A stretch of DNA of 64,000 nucleotides, from positions 186,001 to 250,000 of the forward strand of contig JAFLCG010000010.1 of the NCBI GenBank assembly GCA_017303635.1, written 5' to 3'. The stretch is from Anaerolineae bacterium (GTDB lineage Bacteria; Chloroflexota; Anaerolineae; Aggregatilineales; Phototrophicaceae). Positions 31,021 to 40,398 of this stretch are shown here, in pieces (position 1 is the stretch's first letter; every line of letters starts with the position of its first letter). Made by a program: the position numbers and the translations under genes. The notes below the pieces were generated by a model that was given only the letters and a program-made list of their open reading frames with translations, did not search any database and was not told the origin of the DNA.

Positions 31021-31782
31021 CTTCCTGCCTACCACTAAGGTGCTGAAGTTGAATGCCCACGGTAGGATGTCACGCAGGACCTTTCCCAGCCATTCTGCCA
31101 GCCTGCTGGTCTGGTAGTACCCTGGCGCTCGGAACGGTCCACCCAGGCCGTACAGGGTATAAGAATGGCTGGTGGGTTGAACACGCTCCAGTTTGAACCC
31201 AGCCAATTCGACCGCGCTGCAAAGAGCGTGCCGGGTATAGGAACTTTCGTAGAAGTTGTCATCGGTCAGCAGGCTGCCACCGCGCTGTTTCCGTCGCCAT
31301 TCCACCAGCCGATAGACTACATTTGGATATGGAATGGTCAGTACCAGCACTCCGCCAGGTCGCAGTACTCGATAGGCTTCTGTCAGGGCTGGGCCCAGAC
31401 CATGCTCGAAATGTTCCAACACGCCGAATGAGAGATAGGCCCCCAGCGTGTTATCCGCAAAGGGTAGCCGATGGACATCGCCACCCATCAATGGCAAAGT
31501 TGGATCATATTGGTGTGACGTGTGGAGCGCATTCACGGCATAATCCAGGCCGATGGCATGGTATCCCAAGCGTCGCAGTGTGATGAGGATAGCACTTAGT
31601 CCGCTGCCAGCTTCCAATATCGGCGTATCTTTGGGCAGGTAGGGCAAGTACGCTTGCAGCGTCTCCTGGGCACGAGGGCTATCGACTGTTGCCAGGTCAC
31701 GTTCGACTGAAGCGTGTTGCCAGATATCTTCCCACGCTTGCCGGGTGCTATCGTAGCGGTCGCCACGGGGCGGCTGTGTCAT
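31018..31782 (-). CDS. Class I SAM-dependent methyltransferase
   Basis: This 254-residue protein has motif I, ILEAGSGLSAILITL (SAM-binding Gly-rich loop, near residue 55), motif II around HAIGLDYAVNAL, then GGDVHRLPFADNTLGAYLSFGVLEHF and LRPGGVLVLTIPYPN. This is the UbiE/type-11 pattern. The methyl acceptor is unknown. The ATG overlaps the stop of the next methyltransferase gene (ATGA), and it is the last gene of the leftward surface-glycan operon. Confidence 0.85.
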   Translation of the reverse strand: MTQPPRGDRYDSTRQAWEDIWQHASVERDLATVDSPRAQETLQAYLPYLPKDTPILEAGSGLSAILITLRRLGYHAIGLDYAVNALHTSHQYDPTLPLMGGDVHRLPFADNTLGAYLSFGVLEHFEHGLGPALTEAYRVLRPGGVLVLTIPYPNVVYRLVEWRRKQRGGSLLTDDNFYESSYTRHALCSAVELAGFKLERVQPTSHSYTLYGLGGPFRAPGYYQTSRLAEWLGKVLRDILPWAFNFSTLVVGRK

Positions 31783-32471
31783 GATCCCTCCTTGTGTGCC
31801 AGGTAGATCAATTCATAGGCCAGCAAACCCGGCAGCAGGGGTTTGGGCAGAGGATACTTCAACCGTCTCGCTACTCCGTTGACCAGATTTTGTAAGCCGC
31901 TTCCCGCGATGTGGACAGAGTCGACATGGTACCCTTGCGACTCGATCAAGTTGTGCCCAGTCTTGAGGGTGTAGAGCCGCAAATGGGTGCGATCCATGAC
32001 CCCGTAGTCCGCATAGTCGAACTGCCCGAGCAGCAGGCGCAACCGTAAACTCCAATGCGCAATGTTCGGGAGCGAAACAATCAGGCGCGCCCCCGGCTTG
32101 AGCAGTTGATGGGCGGCCATCAAGAGGCGCTCCGGGTATTTGAGATGCTCTAGGACAGCGGCAGCGAACAAGATATCATACGGCGCACTGGCGCGGGCCG
32201 GTTCGAGAGCATTGGAGGTATCCAAATCAACCGTGTGAACTTCTGTGCAGCGGGTGGAAGCGATGGCAGTCGCAGCTTGGTCTGCTTCGAGACCTGTCAC
32301 GCGGCAACCCAACACCTGTTCCATGTATCCAGAAAGATAGCCAGAGGCGCAGCCGAGTTCCAGTACCTGTGAGCCCGGCGGGATGAGGCGCATTAGAATA
32401 CTGTGGGCTTCATCCGGATGGGCTTGAGCGGGGTCGAACAACCCCTCGAGGTGATATTTGGGTATGGTCAT
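31779..32471 (-). CDS. Class I SAM-dependent methyltransferase
   Basis: This 230-residue protein starts at ATG 32471, overlapping the stop of the glycosyltransferase upstream (ATGA); the frame is open further but only inside that gene. Motif I is QVLELGCASGYLSGYM (near residue 33), followed by VTGLEADQAATAI, a YDILFAAAVLEHLKYPERLL segment and LKPGARLIVSLPNIAHWSLR. It is a glycan-cluster methyltransferase like those that act on sugars or polyprenyl intermediates. Acceptor unknown. Confidence 0.85.
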   Translation of the reverse strand: MTIPKYHLEGLFDPAQAHPDEAHSILMRLIPPGSQVLELGCASGYLSGYMEQVLGCRVTGLEADQAATAIASTRCTEVHTVDLDTSNALEPARASAPYDILFAAAVLEHLKYPERLLMAAHQLLKPGARLIVSLPNIAHWSLRLRLLLGQFDYADYGVMDRTHLRLYTLKTGHNLIESQGYHVDSVHIAGSGLQNLVNGVARRLKYPLPKPLLPGLLAYELIYLAHKEGS

Positions 32472-33460
32472 TGTAATTGTCGTTTGAGCGCCATTCCCCA
32501 AAGTGCGGGACGACTCAACAGCCAGAGGAAGCCTGTCCTCCATCTGCCGAAATACTTGGCGCAAAAGGTTAGCATATCCCGAAAATAGATGCGGCTAGCC
32601 AGCCATGTGCGCGTAACACTCTTTTCCCGGTGAATAATGTAGCTGCTGGTCAGGAATCGCCATTTGTGTCCCGCGAAGCGTTCTGCCAGATCATCCTCCG
32701 GGAAATAGAGTAACAGCCGATCATCCAACAGTATATCCTCGCGGCGCATCAGCGTACAGGAACCCGGTACCGCTTCGACATCACGCTCGGTCGCACGATC
32801 CCAGTCTGCATAGACATGGACGGCATGAAGCCGCTGCCTTAGCCCGGGCAACAACCAGCCGAAAGCACTGTGTTCCAAGAGTAGGTGAGCGTAGCGACGG
32901 CGCGTCGAGCAAGTGGGTTGCAAGCTGCCATCCGGGTAGCGTAGTTGGATGGTCACGCCGACATAATCGGGGTTCACTGATAGGAAATCTACCATCAGGC
33001 GCAGGGCATCTGGTTGAGGAATGGTATCCGGGTTGAGCATCAGAACGTAGTCACCGCTTGATGCCCGAATGCCGAGGTTATTGCCACCACAGAACCAGAG
33101 ATTCTGGTTGGGTGTGAGCAGCTTTACCTCGGGGAACTCGCTCCGGATCATGTCAGCGCTGCCATCACGAGATGCGTTATCGACCACGATCACCTCGGCG
33201 GGTAGTGTCGATTGGCGGAGCGCCGTCAGGCAAAGTCGTATATCCTCACGGGTGTTGTAATTAACGATGACAACGGAAAGGCGTGGGTTGGCTGGTGGCT
33301 GGTGGTCAGTAGTCAGTGGAAGCGGTTGATGGCGTGTAGGTGACGACCGGGAATCGCGGGTCGGTTGGGTGGCAGCATCGACCTGTAACCTGAAACCAGC
33401 CACTTGCCCCTCTCCGCCTGGAAGCTGAACGCTGGTAGTTGGCAGCCTAAAACTATCCAC
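32468..33460 (-). CDS. Family 2 glycosyltransferase (rhamnosyltransferase-like)
   Basis: This protein is 330 residues from GTG 33460, which overlaps the end of the upstream gene. The GT-A fold starts only near residue 67: RLSVVIVNYNTREDIRLCL, VIVVDNASRDGSADMIRSEF, LLTPNQNLWFCGGNNLGIR and DYVLMLNPDTIPQP (DxD-like). VPGSCTLMRREDI is typical of GT2 enzymes transferring rhamnose or similar sugars. The first 66 residues are unlike the family and are partly encoded by a heptamer repeat (33290-33317). The true start may be internal. Confidence 0.85.
   Translation of the reverse strand: MDSFRLPTTSVQLPGGEGQVAGFRLQVDAATQPTRDSRSSPTRHQPLPLTTDHQPPANPRLSVVIVNYNTREDIRLCLTALRQSTLPAEVIVVDNASRDGSADMIRSEFPEVKLLTPNQNLWFCGGNNLGIRASSGDYVLMLNPDTIPQPDALRLMVDFLSVNPDYVGVTIQLRYPDGSLQPTCSTRRRYAHLLLEHSAFGWLLPGLRQRLHAVHVYADWDRATERDVEAVPGSCTLMRREDILLDDRLLLYFPEDDLAERFAGHKWRFLTSSYIIHREKSVTRTWLASRIYFRDMLTFCAKYFGRWRTGFLWLLSRPALWGMALKRQLQ
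33290..33317 (+). repeat. Heptamer tandem repeat inside a glycosyltransferase gene
   Basis: On the plus strand the units are GGCTGGT, GGCTGGT, GGTCAGT, AGTCAGT. They are translated on the minus strand as PLTTDHQPPA just before the catalytic domain. The same units occur at 24031-24058. Confidence 0.65.
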
Positions 33461-34568
33461 CGAGCAACTCCTCGACCCGGGCTATACGCTGATCGTAGGT
33501 GTGATGTGCATAGACGTGCGCTTGTGCGGCCTGCGCGAGCCGTTCACGTTCAGCATCATGGCTTAGATAGTAAGCGGCTTTAGCGCGCAGGTCATCCATA
33601 TCACGGAAGGTGACGATGGTTTCACCCTCGGTAAACCATTGATGAGTGCCCGGCAGGTCATCCGCCAGTTGCAGGATGCCGACCCCGGCAGCCTCGAATA
33701 AGCGCATGTTACCGCCGTAGCGCATGAAGTCCCCATGGACATTAATGGTCAATTTAGCAGCCGAGAAGACTTCCAGCATGTCTTCCCCTAGCGCATAGCC
33801 CCGGAAATGCGGTTTCAGGCTGGCGGGAACATCGTGGACGCTCCAGATGCCCAGGTTGAAGTCTTTGAGCGCTTCCAGCGCTTTGACGCGCAGGCTGTAG
33901 AGATGATTGGGAATCAAGGTGCCGACGAAGGCGATGTCACAAGTGTAGTCCTGACGCTGCTGTGGCGTCAGCTCATACGGCCGGTGGAAGGCTGGATTAC
34001 AGGCCGAGATGGGCAGGCATTCCATTTGCGCTGCACCCAGTTCCAGCCACTGGATACCGTGATAGTAATCGTTGACCAGCACCAGATCATAAAGGCGGGC
34101 GGCAGCTCGTTCGATGGGCAGTGAAAATACAATTGGGGAAACGCCGGTCGAATACACTATCCGGCATTTGGTTTCCCGTTTGATGGAGGTGAGTGTCTCG
34201 GGCGTGATGACTCGATTATCGCCGACCATCCACAACACATCGGGTTTGAACTGCCGAGCCTGCTCCATTAACCGTTGATTGCGGGCGCGGTAATCCGGAT
34301 TGAGGTTCGGTGGGATTCGCCGCGCCAGTGCGCCGAGTACTTTTTGAACACTCAGTCCCTCGGTATGCCGTTCGGTGGTCGCGCCCCAGGCCGGGATATT
34401 GCGGTAGAACACGCTGGTGATGTGCCCTCGTTTACGGAGCGCCTGATCCCAGTGATACTGGCCCATGCTGGGTGGGAAGATGGGTGGTGTTTCACCAGGG
34501 GGTGTTGCGGCGATGGCCTTCTGCAGGGCATCCGGGTGATGCAGCGCGGCGACAAACAGAATACGCAT
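33453..34568 (-). CDS. CgeB-like glycosyltransferase (GT-B fold)
   Basis: This 371-residue protein starts MRILFVAALHHPDAL. The N-domain includes FKPDVLWMVGDNRVITPETL, and ERAAARLYDLVLVNDYYHGIQWLELG follows. The C-domain has CDIAFVGTLIPNHLYSLRVKAL, LTINVHGDFMRYGGNMRLFEAAGVGILQLADDLPG and a final ELLGG. These match the CgeB/DUF3880 group of GT-B enzymes that decorate surface glycans or proteins. FEAAG holds the Glu usually contacting the nucleotide sugar. It overlaps the downstream GT2 gene by 8 bp. Confidence 0.8.
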   Translation of the reverse strand: MRILFVAALHHPDALQKAIAATPPGETPPIFPPSMGQYHWDQALRKRGHITSVFYRNIPAWGATTERHTEGLSVQKVLGALARRIPPNLNPDYRARNQRLMEQARQFKPDVLWMVGDNRVITPETLTSIKRETKCRIVYSTGVSPIVFSLPIERAAARLYDLVLVNDYYHGIQWLELGAAQMECLPISACNPAFHRPYELTPQQRQDYTCDIAFVGTLIPNHLYSLRVKALEALKDFNLGIWSVHDVPASLKPHFRGYALGEDMLEVFSAAKLTINVHGDFMRYGGNMRLFEAAGVGILQLADDLPGTHQWFTEGETIVTFRDMDDLRAKAAYYLSHDAERERLAQAAQAHVYAHHTYDQRIARVEELLGG

Positions 34569-35549
34569 TTACAGGAATCCATGTTCCTGATACCAGTGGT
34601 AGGTATCACTCAGGCTCTGTTTCATGTCAATCTGCGGCGGGACGAGTTCTCGCCAGGCTTTGGCCGGGTCGAAGTAAATGTTGGTGGCGCCTAAGCGCGC
34701 CTGATCGGCATCAATCGGAGTTTCAATTCCTAAGCGGCGTGCCAGATCAATGCCAGCAGCGGCCAGCGGCAGCACAAAGCCCGGCACCGGTAAGAAGGGA
34801 CGACGCGCACCTACCGTAGCAGCGATCATGCCGTACCATTCGCGGTGCGTGTAATTGGCAGTGCCGAGGATGTACCGTTCGCCAGTGCGGCCTCGTTCAG
34901 CAGCGGCCAGGTGCATCCGGGCGACATCGCGGGCGTCGATCACGCTAATCCCGCCGGGTGTGACCGGCACCCATGCGCCCATTTGCTTGATCTGCATGAT
35001 GTAAGTGCCGGAGATCATATTCAGGTCGCCCGGGCCCATGACGATGACGGGATTCACGATGACCACATCCTGACCGGCCTGCACGGCTTCTGCGACTACT
35101 GCCTCCGCCTGGACTTTGCTGTAACCGTAGGGGAAGCGTTCAGGCGAGAGATTGAACGGGATAGTCTCATCAGCGGGTTGACCGTCAGCCCGCGGCCCGA
35201 TGGCAGCGGCGCTGCTGGTGAAAACCACCCGCTGTACCCCGGCAGATCGGGCTGCCCGGAGGACGCGCCGTGTACCTTCGACATTGGCTTCGAACATTTT
35301 CGCTTTATCGGCTCGCCAGTAATCAGCGACCGCAGCGACATGGAACACCCAGTCGCAGCCCGCGCAGGCTTGCTCAAGCGCAGCGTGATCCAGAATATCG
35401 CCAATGGCGGACTCAAAGGGTACTCCGCTCAGGGCATCCAGTTTGGAACTGGAACGATGCAGGACTCGCGCCTGATGCCCGGCTTCATGCAGTGCCCGAA
35501 CGATATGCGAGCCGACGAAGCCGGTACCGCCGGTGACAAGTGCTTTCAT
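34569..35549 (-). CDS. NAD-dependent epimerase/dehydratase (extended SDR, HpnA-like)
   Basis: This 326-residue protein starts at ATG 35549 (TGATG overlap with SppA). An N-terminal Rossmann loop, VTGGTGFVGSHIVRAL (GxxGxxG), a FHVAAVADYWRA segment, TSSAAAIG and the catalytic YGYSK (Tyr and Lys of YxxxK) are present. The sequence resembles HpnA-type and dihydroflavonol-reductase-like SDRs that reduce or rearrange nucleotide sugars or lipid carriers. In this operon a sugar role is likely. One base separates it from the next gene. Confidence 0.85.
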   Translation of the reverse strand: MKALVTGGTGFVGSHIVRALHEAGHQARVLHRSSSKLDALSGVPFESAIGDILDHAALEQACAGCDWVFHVAAVADYWRADKAKMFEANVEGTRRVLRAARSAGVQRVVFTSSAAAIGPRADGQPADETIPFNLSPERFPYGYSKVQAEAVVAEAVQAGQDVVIVNPVIVMGPGDLNMISGTYIMQIKQMGAWVPVTPGGISVIDARDVARMHLAAAERGRTGERYILGTANYTHREWYGMIAATVGARRPFLPVPGFVLPLAAAGIDLARRLGIETPIDADQARLGATNIYFDPAKAWRELVPPQIDMKQSLSDTYHWYQEHGFL

Positions 35550-37273
35550 CACAACCCCTTGTCCATCTCAAAGGGCAGAAGGGTCAGTGGCGCACCACTA
35601 CACAGGTTTTGCAGGTTGTGGTTCACATACTCGACGTAAGCAGCAGGTTGGGTTGCTTCTGCTAGCTGGGCGGGCAAGGGCTTGAGCTTGCCACCGACAC
35701 GCACCAGCGGCGCATCGTCAGGTAATTTCGCGAGTTCACGCGCTTTTTTCAGCGCTGTTTGTAAATCACCCAGTTGATCGACCAGCCCGTGTTGAAGCGC
35801 CTGCTGACCGGTCCATACGCGACCACCTCCGACTGCATCTACCTGTTCCGTCGTCAGGTGGCGGCTTTTGCTCACATGGTCGATGAACTGCTGGTAGATC
35901 CGCTCGATACTGGCCCGCATCCGGGCGCGTTGTGCTTCATTGAACGGGGCACTGTCACTGAAGAAATCGGCATTGGCCCCGCGGGAAAAGCTGGTTCGGT
36001 TGACTCGTAAGCGGGCATATAAGCCACCCGTGACGGCTTTGGCGCTGATGACCCCGATGGAACCGGTGATTGTGCCCGGTTGGGCCACGATCCACTGGGC
36101 GGGTGTAGCGATATAGTAACCGCCGGAGGCTGCTACCCCGTTCATGTAGACGACTAAGGGGCGATCTGCTGCCAGTTCTGCCAGCGCCGCCGTCATGGCT
36201 TCAGCCGCCGCAGCCGAACCACCGCCGCTTTCGATGTAAAGGATGACAGCCGCAGCCGTTTTATTCTTCATCAGAGCACGGACCTGCTGGACAACGGTTA
36301 CATCGCCCATGACTTCATCACCGATGAAGGGTAGGGGCAAATTGACGGGCGGTTTGCGGCTTTCTCCCTGGATCATCGTTCCACTGACATGCAGCAGGGC
36401 TACATATTTGTTCGGGGATCTTCGCCACTTTTTCAGCAGCTTCTTTTCGGCGAATTCGATATTGACGATCTGCTCACTAGCAATGCGGCGATGCAGACCT
36501 TCTTCAGTCTCGACAGCATCGACATAACCAGCCTTCAGCGCCTCGGTATCCAGATGGGGCGCACTATCGATCATCGCCTTGATTGCATCGGAGGTCGTTT
36601 TGCGACCTTCAGTGATGGCATCAATCATTTGCTCATAGCGCGAATCCAGCAGCCAATTGAGTTGTTCCCGGCCTTCTGTGGATGGTTCAGAGCGTGTCAG
36701 GCTGTCCAGTGCACCTTTGTAGGGGGTAATTGCTACGCTATCCATCTGCACGCCAGCCCAATCCAAAGCGTCCTTGAGGAACGTTACTTCAGAATGCAGC
36801 CCAATGGTCATCAGTTCGCCACCGGGTTGGAGGACGATTTCATCGGCAGCACTGGCCAGGGTATAGGTGGCATTGTCGTAGCTTTGTGCGTAACAGATGA
36901 CACGTTTGCCGCTGGCACGCAGCTTGAGGAGCAACCCGCGCAAGGTCTGTAAATCTGCCAGGGAAAGCTGTAGCCCGCGCAAGGTGAGGATCACACCTTT
37001 GGGCCGCGGATCGTCCGCGATGCGCTCAAACAGCCGGCGGAAATCAGCCAGGCTCATGGAGGGCTTGCCCAGAACCCGCTGTTGAATCCAGGAGCGGGGT
37101 TCGGGCAGTGCAGGGATTTGGGCAGGCAAGGTCAGCATGATCCAGTCGAGCTTTGACCGGCGACGCCTCCAATTGCCAAATGCGAAGATACCTCGCCGCA
37201 GGTATCGGAATGGATTCAGGTAGGCAAGTGCGTGTTGAACGGATTTGAGAAATGGTTTCAAGGACTGGTTCAT
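35549..37273 (-). CDS. sppA: Signal peptide peptidase SppA (67-kDa type, S49)
   Basis: This 574-residue protein has the duplicated SppA fold. The N-half carries the general base Lys in ITPYKGALDSL (near residue 184). The C-half carries the nucleophile Ser in GVAASGGYYIA (near 381), followed by GTITGSIGV. A membrane anchor is not obvious: the hydrophobic stretch near residues 43-57 is weak and lies in a basic context (WRRRRSKLDWIMLTLPAQ). SppA degrades leftover signal peptides in the membrane. It is the first gene of the leftward operon. Confidence 0.88.
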   Translation of the reverse strand: MNQSLKPFLKSVQHALAYLNPFRYLRRGIFAFGNWRRRRSKLDWIMLTLPAQIPALPEPRSWIQQRVLGKPSMSLADFRRLFERIADDPRPKGVILTLRGLQLSLADLQTLRGLLLKLRASGKRVICYAQSYDNATYTLASAADEIVLQPGGELMTIGLHSEVTFLKDALDWAGVQMDSVAITPYKGALDSLTRSEPSTEGREQLNWLLDSRYEQMIDAITEGRKTTSDAIKAMIDSAPHLDTEALKAGYVDAVETEEGLHRRIASEQIVNIEFAEKKLLKKWRRSPNKYVALLHVSGTMIQGESRKPPVNLPLPFIGDEVMGDVTVVQQVRALMKNKTAAAVILYIESGGGSAAAAEAMTAALAELAADRPLVVYMNGVAASGGYYIATPAQWIVAQPGTITGSIGVISAKAVTGGLYARLRVNRTSFSRGANADFFSDSAPFNEAQRARMRASIERIYQQFIDHVSKSRHLTTEQVDAVGGGRVWTGQQALQHGLVDQLGDLQTALKKARELAKLPDDAPLVRVGGKLKPLPAQLAEATQPAAYVEYVNHNLQNLCSGAPLTLLPFEMDKGL

Positions 37274-37291
37274 CCGAACTTTACAGACTCA

Positions 37292-37297
37292 ATTATA
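37292..37297 (-). promoter_or_regulatory. Possible -10 of the sppA operon
   Basis: A perfect TATAAT lies on the minus strand 19 bp before the sppA start. The -35 region at 17 bp spacing matches poorly (3 of 6). The 94-bp gap is divergent with the histidine kinase gene, so a promoter must be near. Confidence 0.35.
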
Positions 37298-37367
37298 AAA
37301 TCTGAAGTACCATTGGTAGAGTACTCACCCGGATAAATTGTAGTCGATAGGGGTTTAGTCTTCCATT

Positions 37368-40070
37368 ATGGATGGTGGCTCCACTGATCTTCGGATGCCG
37401 GATGCAGCCCCGAGTGACCGGCAGGGCATGCTCAATCGCCTCTGGTTTCGCTTGACTGAGCCAGGTCCCGGCATTGTCGATTATGAGCGGCGTATTCAAT
37501 CACGCTTTCTGGCAATAACCCTGGTTGTGTTAGCCCCCGCAGGTGTCTTGCTGGTGGTTGCCATGAATCTCCTCTCGATAGAGGCGATGTTTTCGAATAT
37601 GGCAATGTGGGTGCTCGCTATTGTGAGCATCGGACTGGGCGGTGTGGCCTGGGGGCTGAGCCGAACTGCTCAATACCGCGTGGCCGCGTATCTGGTGGTG
37701 ATCGGTACGACAGCGGCGATTTACTTGTCCGCGCTCATTTCCGGGGAACCACTGGAAACACACGGTTACTACTTCTTTATCCTGCCGGCCATCATTACCA
37801 AGTTTCTGCTGGGTCGGCGGGTCATGGTGGGAACCATGCTGGTTCATCTGGCGCTGATCCTCTTGACCTGGTTCATGCAGCCATCAATAGAAGCAGCCAG
37901 TAAGTTAATCGAACCATTTGCCTTTTATCTGCTGACATCCGTTTTACTGGTCATTATTGACGCTTTTCGGGAACGGCTTGAGCAAGACCGCCGCAATTTA
38001 GTGGAAGCCGCCCACCAAAAGCTGCAATCGGAAGTGCTGGTTCGTAAACGAGCTGATGCTCGCTTGTTTTACCAGGCCAACCTATTGGAGAACGTATCAG
38101 ACGCAATTATTGCCATTGATACGAAGTTTATTGTCCAATCCTGGAATCGTGCCGCTGAAATTTTATATGGCTGGTCAACTCAGGAAGCCGTGGGGCAATC
38201 GCTGCTATCCCTGTCCTTATCCGGGTATGACGCGGAACAGGGACAATCCGTTCTATCTGGGTTGTTGCGTTCGCGCTCCTGGCGCGGTGAACTGAACCAG
38301 CGAAATCGATTGGGCGACCAGTTGCAGGTTCAGGTTTCATCGAATCTGGTGCGAGATGAAGCCGGCGTGGTCACCGGTCTGGTCATGTTGAACCATGACA
38401 TTACCGACAGTAAGAAATCTACTCTGGAAGAAGCCCGGCAGCGTCGTCTGGCCCAGGCCCTTCAGGAAACGGCCGCCTTACTCAATAGCAGTCTCAACTT
38501 GAATATCGTGCTGGACCGTCTCTTGATTCAAGTAGAACGGGTGCTGCCTTACGATACTGCTTCGATCATGTTGATCGAAGAGGGTATGGCAACCATATCT
38601 CATCATCGTGGTTTTGAGCAGCGGGGCTTCAGTGCCAGTGATTTGAATGTGTTTCGGTTGAAGGTGGAGGAAAAAGAAAGCTTGCGCTGGATGTATGAAC
38701 AGCGCCGCCCCATTCTGATAGCGGATTCGTCCAAGGCAGTATGGTGGAGTCAGGACCCAACTGCACTTTGGATTAAATCCTATCTGGGTTCTCCTATTCA
38801 ACTCGATGATGAAGTTATTGGTTTCATCAATCTGGATAAAGCAGTTGTAGATGGCTTCACCTGGGAACAGGCGGACTTGTTAAAGTCGTTTGCTGACCAG
38901 GCTGCGGTCGCTATCCGCAATGCAAGGCTCTACCGCCTGACCGAACGGTATGCCAAAGATCAGGAACAGCAGGTGATCGCCCGAACCATGGATCTGGAAC
39001 GGGAACGCGGGCAGCTTCGCGCCATCCTCGATTCGATGAGCGAAGGGGTGCTATGCCTGATGTTCGGTGAACCGCCTATGCAAATTGTTAATCCGGCGCT
39101 GTTGCGGATGACTGGCTTGACCGAGCAGGAATTGGATTGGGACTCGCTGCGGGCTGCTTCTGTGGATGAGCGGACCCATCAGGAAATTCTCGATGAGATC
39201 ATCTCCATCGTAGCTCACAAAGGTATGCATCACGTTCTGGGGGCAATCCGGCGGGGGACAGAAGGGGAGTTCGATGCCGAAATCAACTGCTCCTCGATTC
39301 AGGATCGAGAAGGCCGTTTGCTGGGTCTGTTAATGGTGTTCCGTGATGTCAGTGAGGAGAAGGCCTTAGCCGAGCAGAAGTCCCGGTTTGTGGCAAATGC
39401 CTCCCATGAGCTGCGGACGCCGCTGACTAACCTGATGACCCGCCTGTATATTTTCCGGCGCACCCCGGAACGCTATGAAGAACATCTGGGCATTCTGGAA
39501 GATGTGGCGGAACGGATGCGCCGTCTGGTGGATGATCTGCTGGATTATTCGCGTTTTGAGCGCGGCATGATCCCTTTGGACCGTCAGGATATGGATTTGC
39601 GCCCTGTGTTAAAAGCGGTCACGGATGGGCAAATTCAGGAAGCCGATCATAAGTCAATTCAGATTCAGGCGGTTCTCCCCGATACCCCGCTGGCGGTTCA
39701 CGCCGATAGCTCGCGTATTGCCCAGGTCTTTACCAATCTTTTGACCAACGCCATCAATTACACACCGGAAGGTGGGCACATCACTCTGCGCGCATACCTG
39801 ACCGAAGCTCCAGAAGTGGTTATCGAAGTTGAAGATACTGGCGTCGGAATTCCCCCGGCGGCTTTGGCCGACATCTTTAAGCCATTCGTGCGGGCACATG
39901 AGAATACTCGCGGCACCGGCCTGGGTTTGAGCATCACGCATGACATTATTCGGTTGCATGAAGGTACGATCACGGTGAGCAGCGAAGTCAATAAGGGCAG
40001 CGTCTTTAAGGTCCAGTTGCCTTACCGGAAATCCTGGCAGGAGTCCGCCAATGGAGGTCGTAGTGGTTAG
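37368..40070 (+). CDS. Membrane histidine kinase with PAS-GAF-PAS sensor domains
   Basis: This 900-residue protein has six or so membrane helices (residues 45-195), then a PAS domain (NVSDAIIAIDTKFIVQSWNRA, near 240). A GAF domain follows (LLIQVERVLPYDTASIMLIEEG, near 385 to 520), with a helical linker and a second PAS (ILDSMSEGVLCLMFGE). The HisKA box is NASHELRTPLTN (phospho-His near 680) and the HATPase has an N-box (NLLTNAINYTPEGG), G1 (VEDTGVGIPP) and G2 (RGTGLGLSI). It autophosphorylates and passes phosphate to a response regulator, but none is encoded nearby. The sensed signal is unknown. Confidence 0.9.
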   Translation: MDGGSTDLRMPDAAPSDRQGMLNRLWFRLTEPGPGIVDYERRIQSRFLAITLVVLAPAGVLLVVAMNLLSIEAMFSNMAMWVLAIVSIGLGGVAWGLSRTAQYRVAAYLVVIGTTAAIYLSALISGEPLETHGYYFFILPAIITKFLLGRRVMVGTMLVHLALILLTWFMQPSIEAASKLIEPFAFYLLTSVLLVIIDAFRERLEQDRRNLVEAAHQKLQSEVLVRKRADARLFYQANLLENVSDAIIAIDTKFIVQSWNRAAEILYGWSTQEAVGQSLLSLSLSGYDAEQGQSVLSGLLRSRSWRGELNQRNRLGDQLQVQVSSNLVRDEAGVVTGLVMLNHDITDSKKSTLEEARQRRLAQALQETAALLNSSLNLNIVLDRLLIQVERVLPYDTASIMLIEEGMATISHHRGFEQRGFSASDLNVFRLKVEEKESLRWMYEQRRPILIADSSKAVWWSQDPTALWIKSYLGSPIQLDDEVIGFINLDKAVVDGFTWEQADLLKSFADQAAVAIRNARLYRLTERYAKDQEQQVIARTMDLERERGQLRAILDSMSEGVLCLMFGEPPMQIVNPALLRMTGLTEQELDWDSLRAASVDERTHQEILDEIISIVAHKGMHHVLGAIRRGTEGEFDAEINCSSIQDREGRLLGLLMVFRDVSEEKALAEQKSRFVANASHELRTPLTNLMTRLYIFRRTPERYEEHLGILEDVAERMRRLVDDLLDYSRFERGMIPLDRQDMDLRPVLKAVTDGQIQEADHKSIQIQAVLPDTPLAVHADSSRIAQVFTNLLTNAINYTPEGGHITLRAYLTEAPEVVIEVEDTGVGIPPAALADIFKPFVRAHENTRGTGLGLSITHDIIRLHEGTITVSSEVNKGSVFKVQLPYRKSWQESANGGRSG

Positions 40071-40135
40071 AAGATCGTTTGTATGATCTAATTGATTATC
40101 GCTTGCTCTGAGTAACTTGAGGAGAAAGCAGATTT

Positions 40136-40393
40136 ATGTCGAACTTATCACAGTCTCCTTATGGGGATGGCTCTTATACGCCCGACGACCGCACGGAGAT
40201 GGTTAATCCAATTGCAGCCAGTTTACAGAAGATGCTGGAACGCAAAGCGGCTCGCCCACAGGATGTATATCGGTTGGCCGTGATTATGGAAGCGGTTCTG
40301 GAATCACTCCATGATCCAGTTGCCCTGGAGACCGTGCGCGGTGAGCTCCGCGTCCTGCTGAATGATTTATCCCAGACGATGCCGGAGCGTTAG
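40136..40393 (+). CDS. Small helical protein of unknown function
   Basis: This 85-residue protein starts at ATG 40136 after a strong GGAGAAAG site. A disordered N-terminus is followed by two helices (NPIAASLQKMLERKAARPQDVYRLAVIMEAVLESL and PVALETVRGELRVLLNDL). It sits between the histidine kinase and the phosphoesterase on the same strand, 65 bp and 5 bp apart, so it may be an accessory of either. No family recognised. Confidence 0.6.
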   Translation: MSNLSQSPYGDGSYTPDDRTEMVNPIAASLQKMLERKAARPQDVYRLAVIMEAVLESLHDPVALETVRGELRVLLNDLSQTMPER

Positions 40394-40398
40394 GCGCC

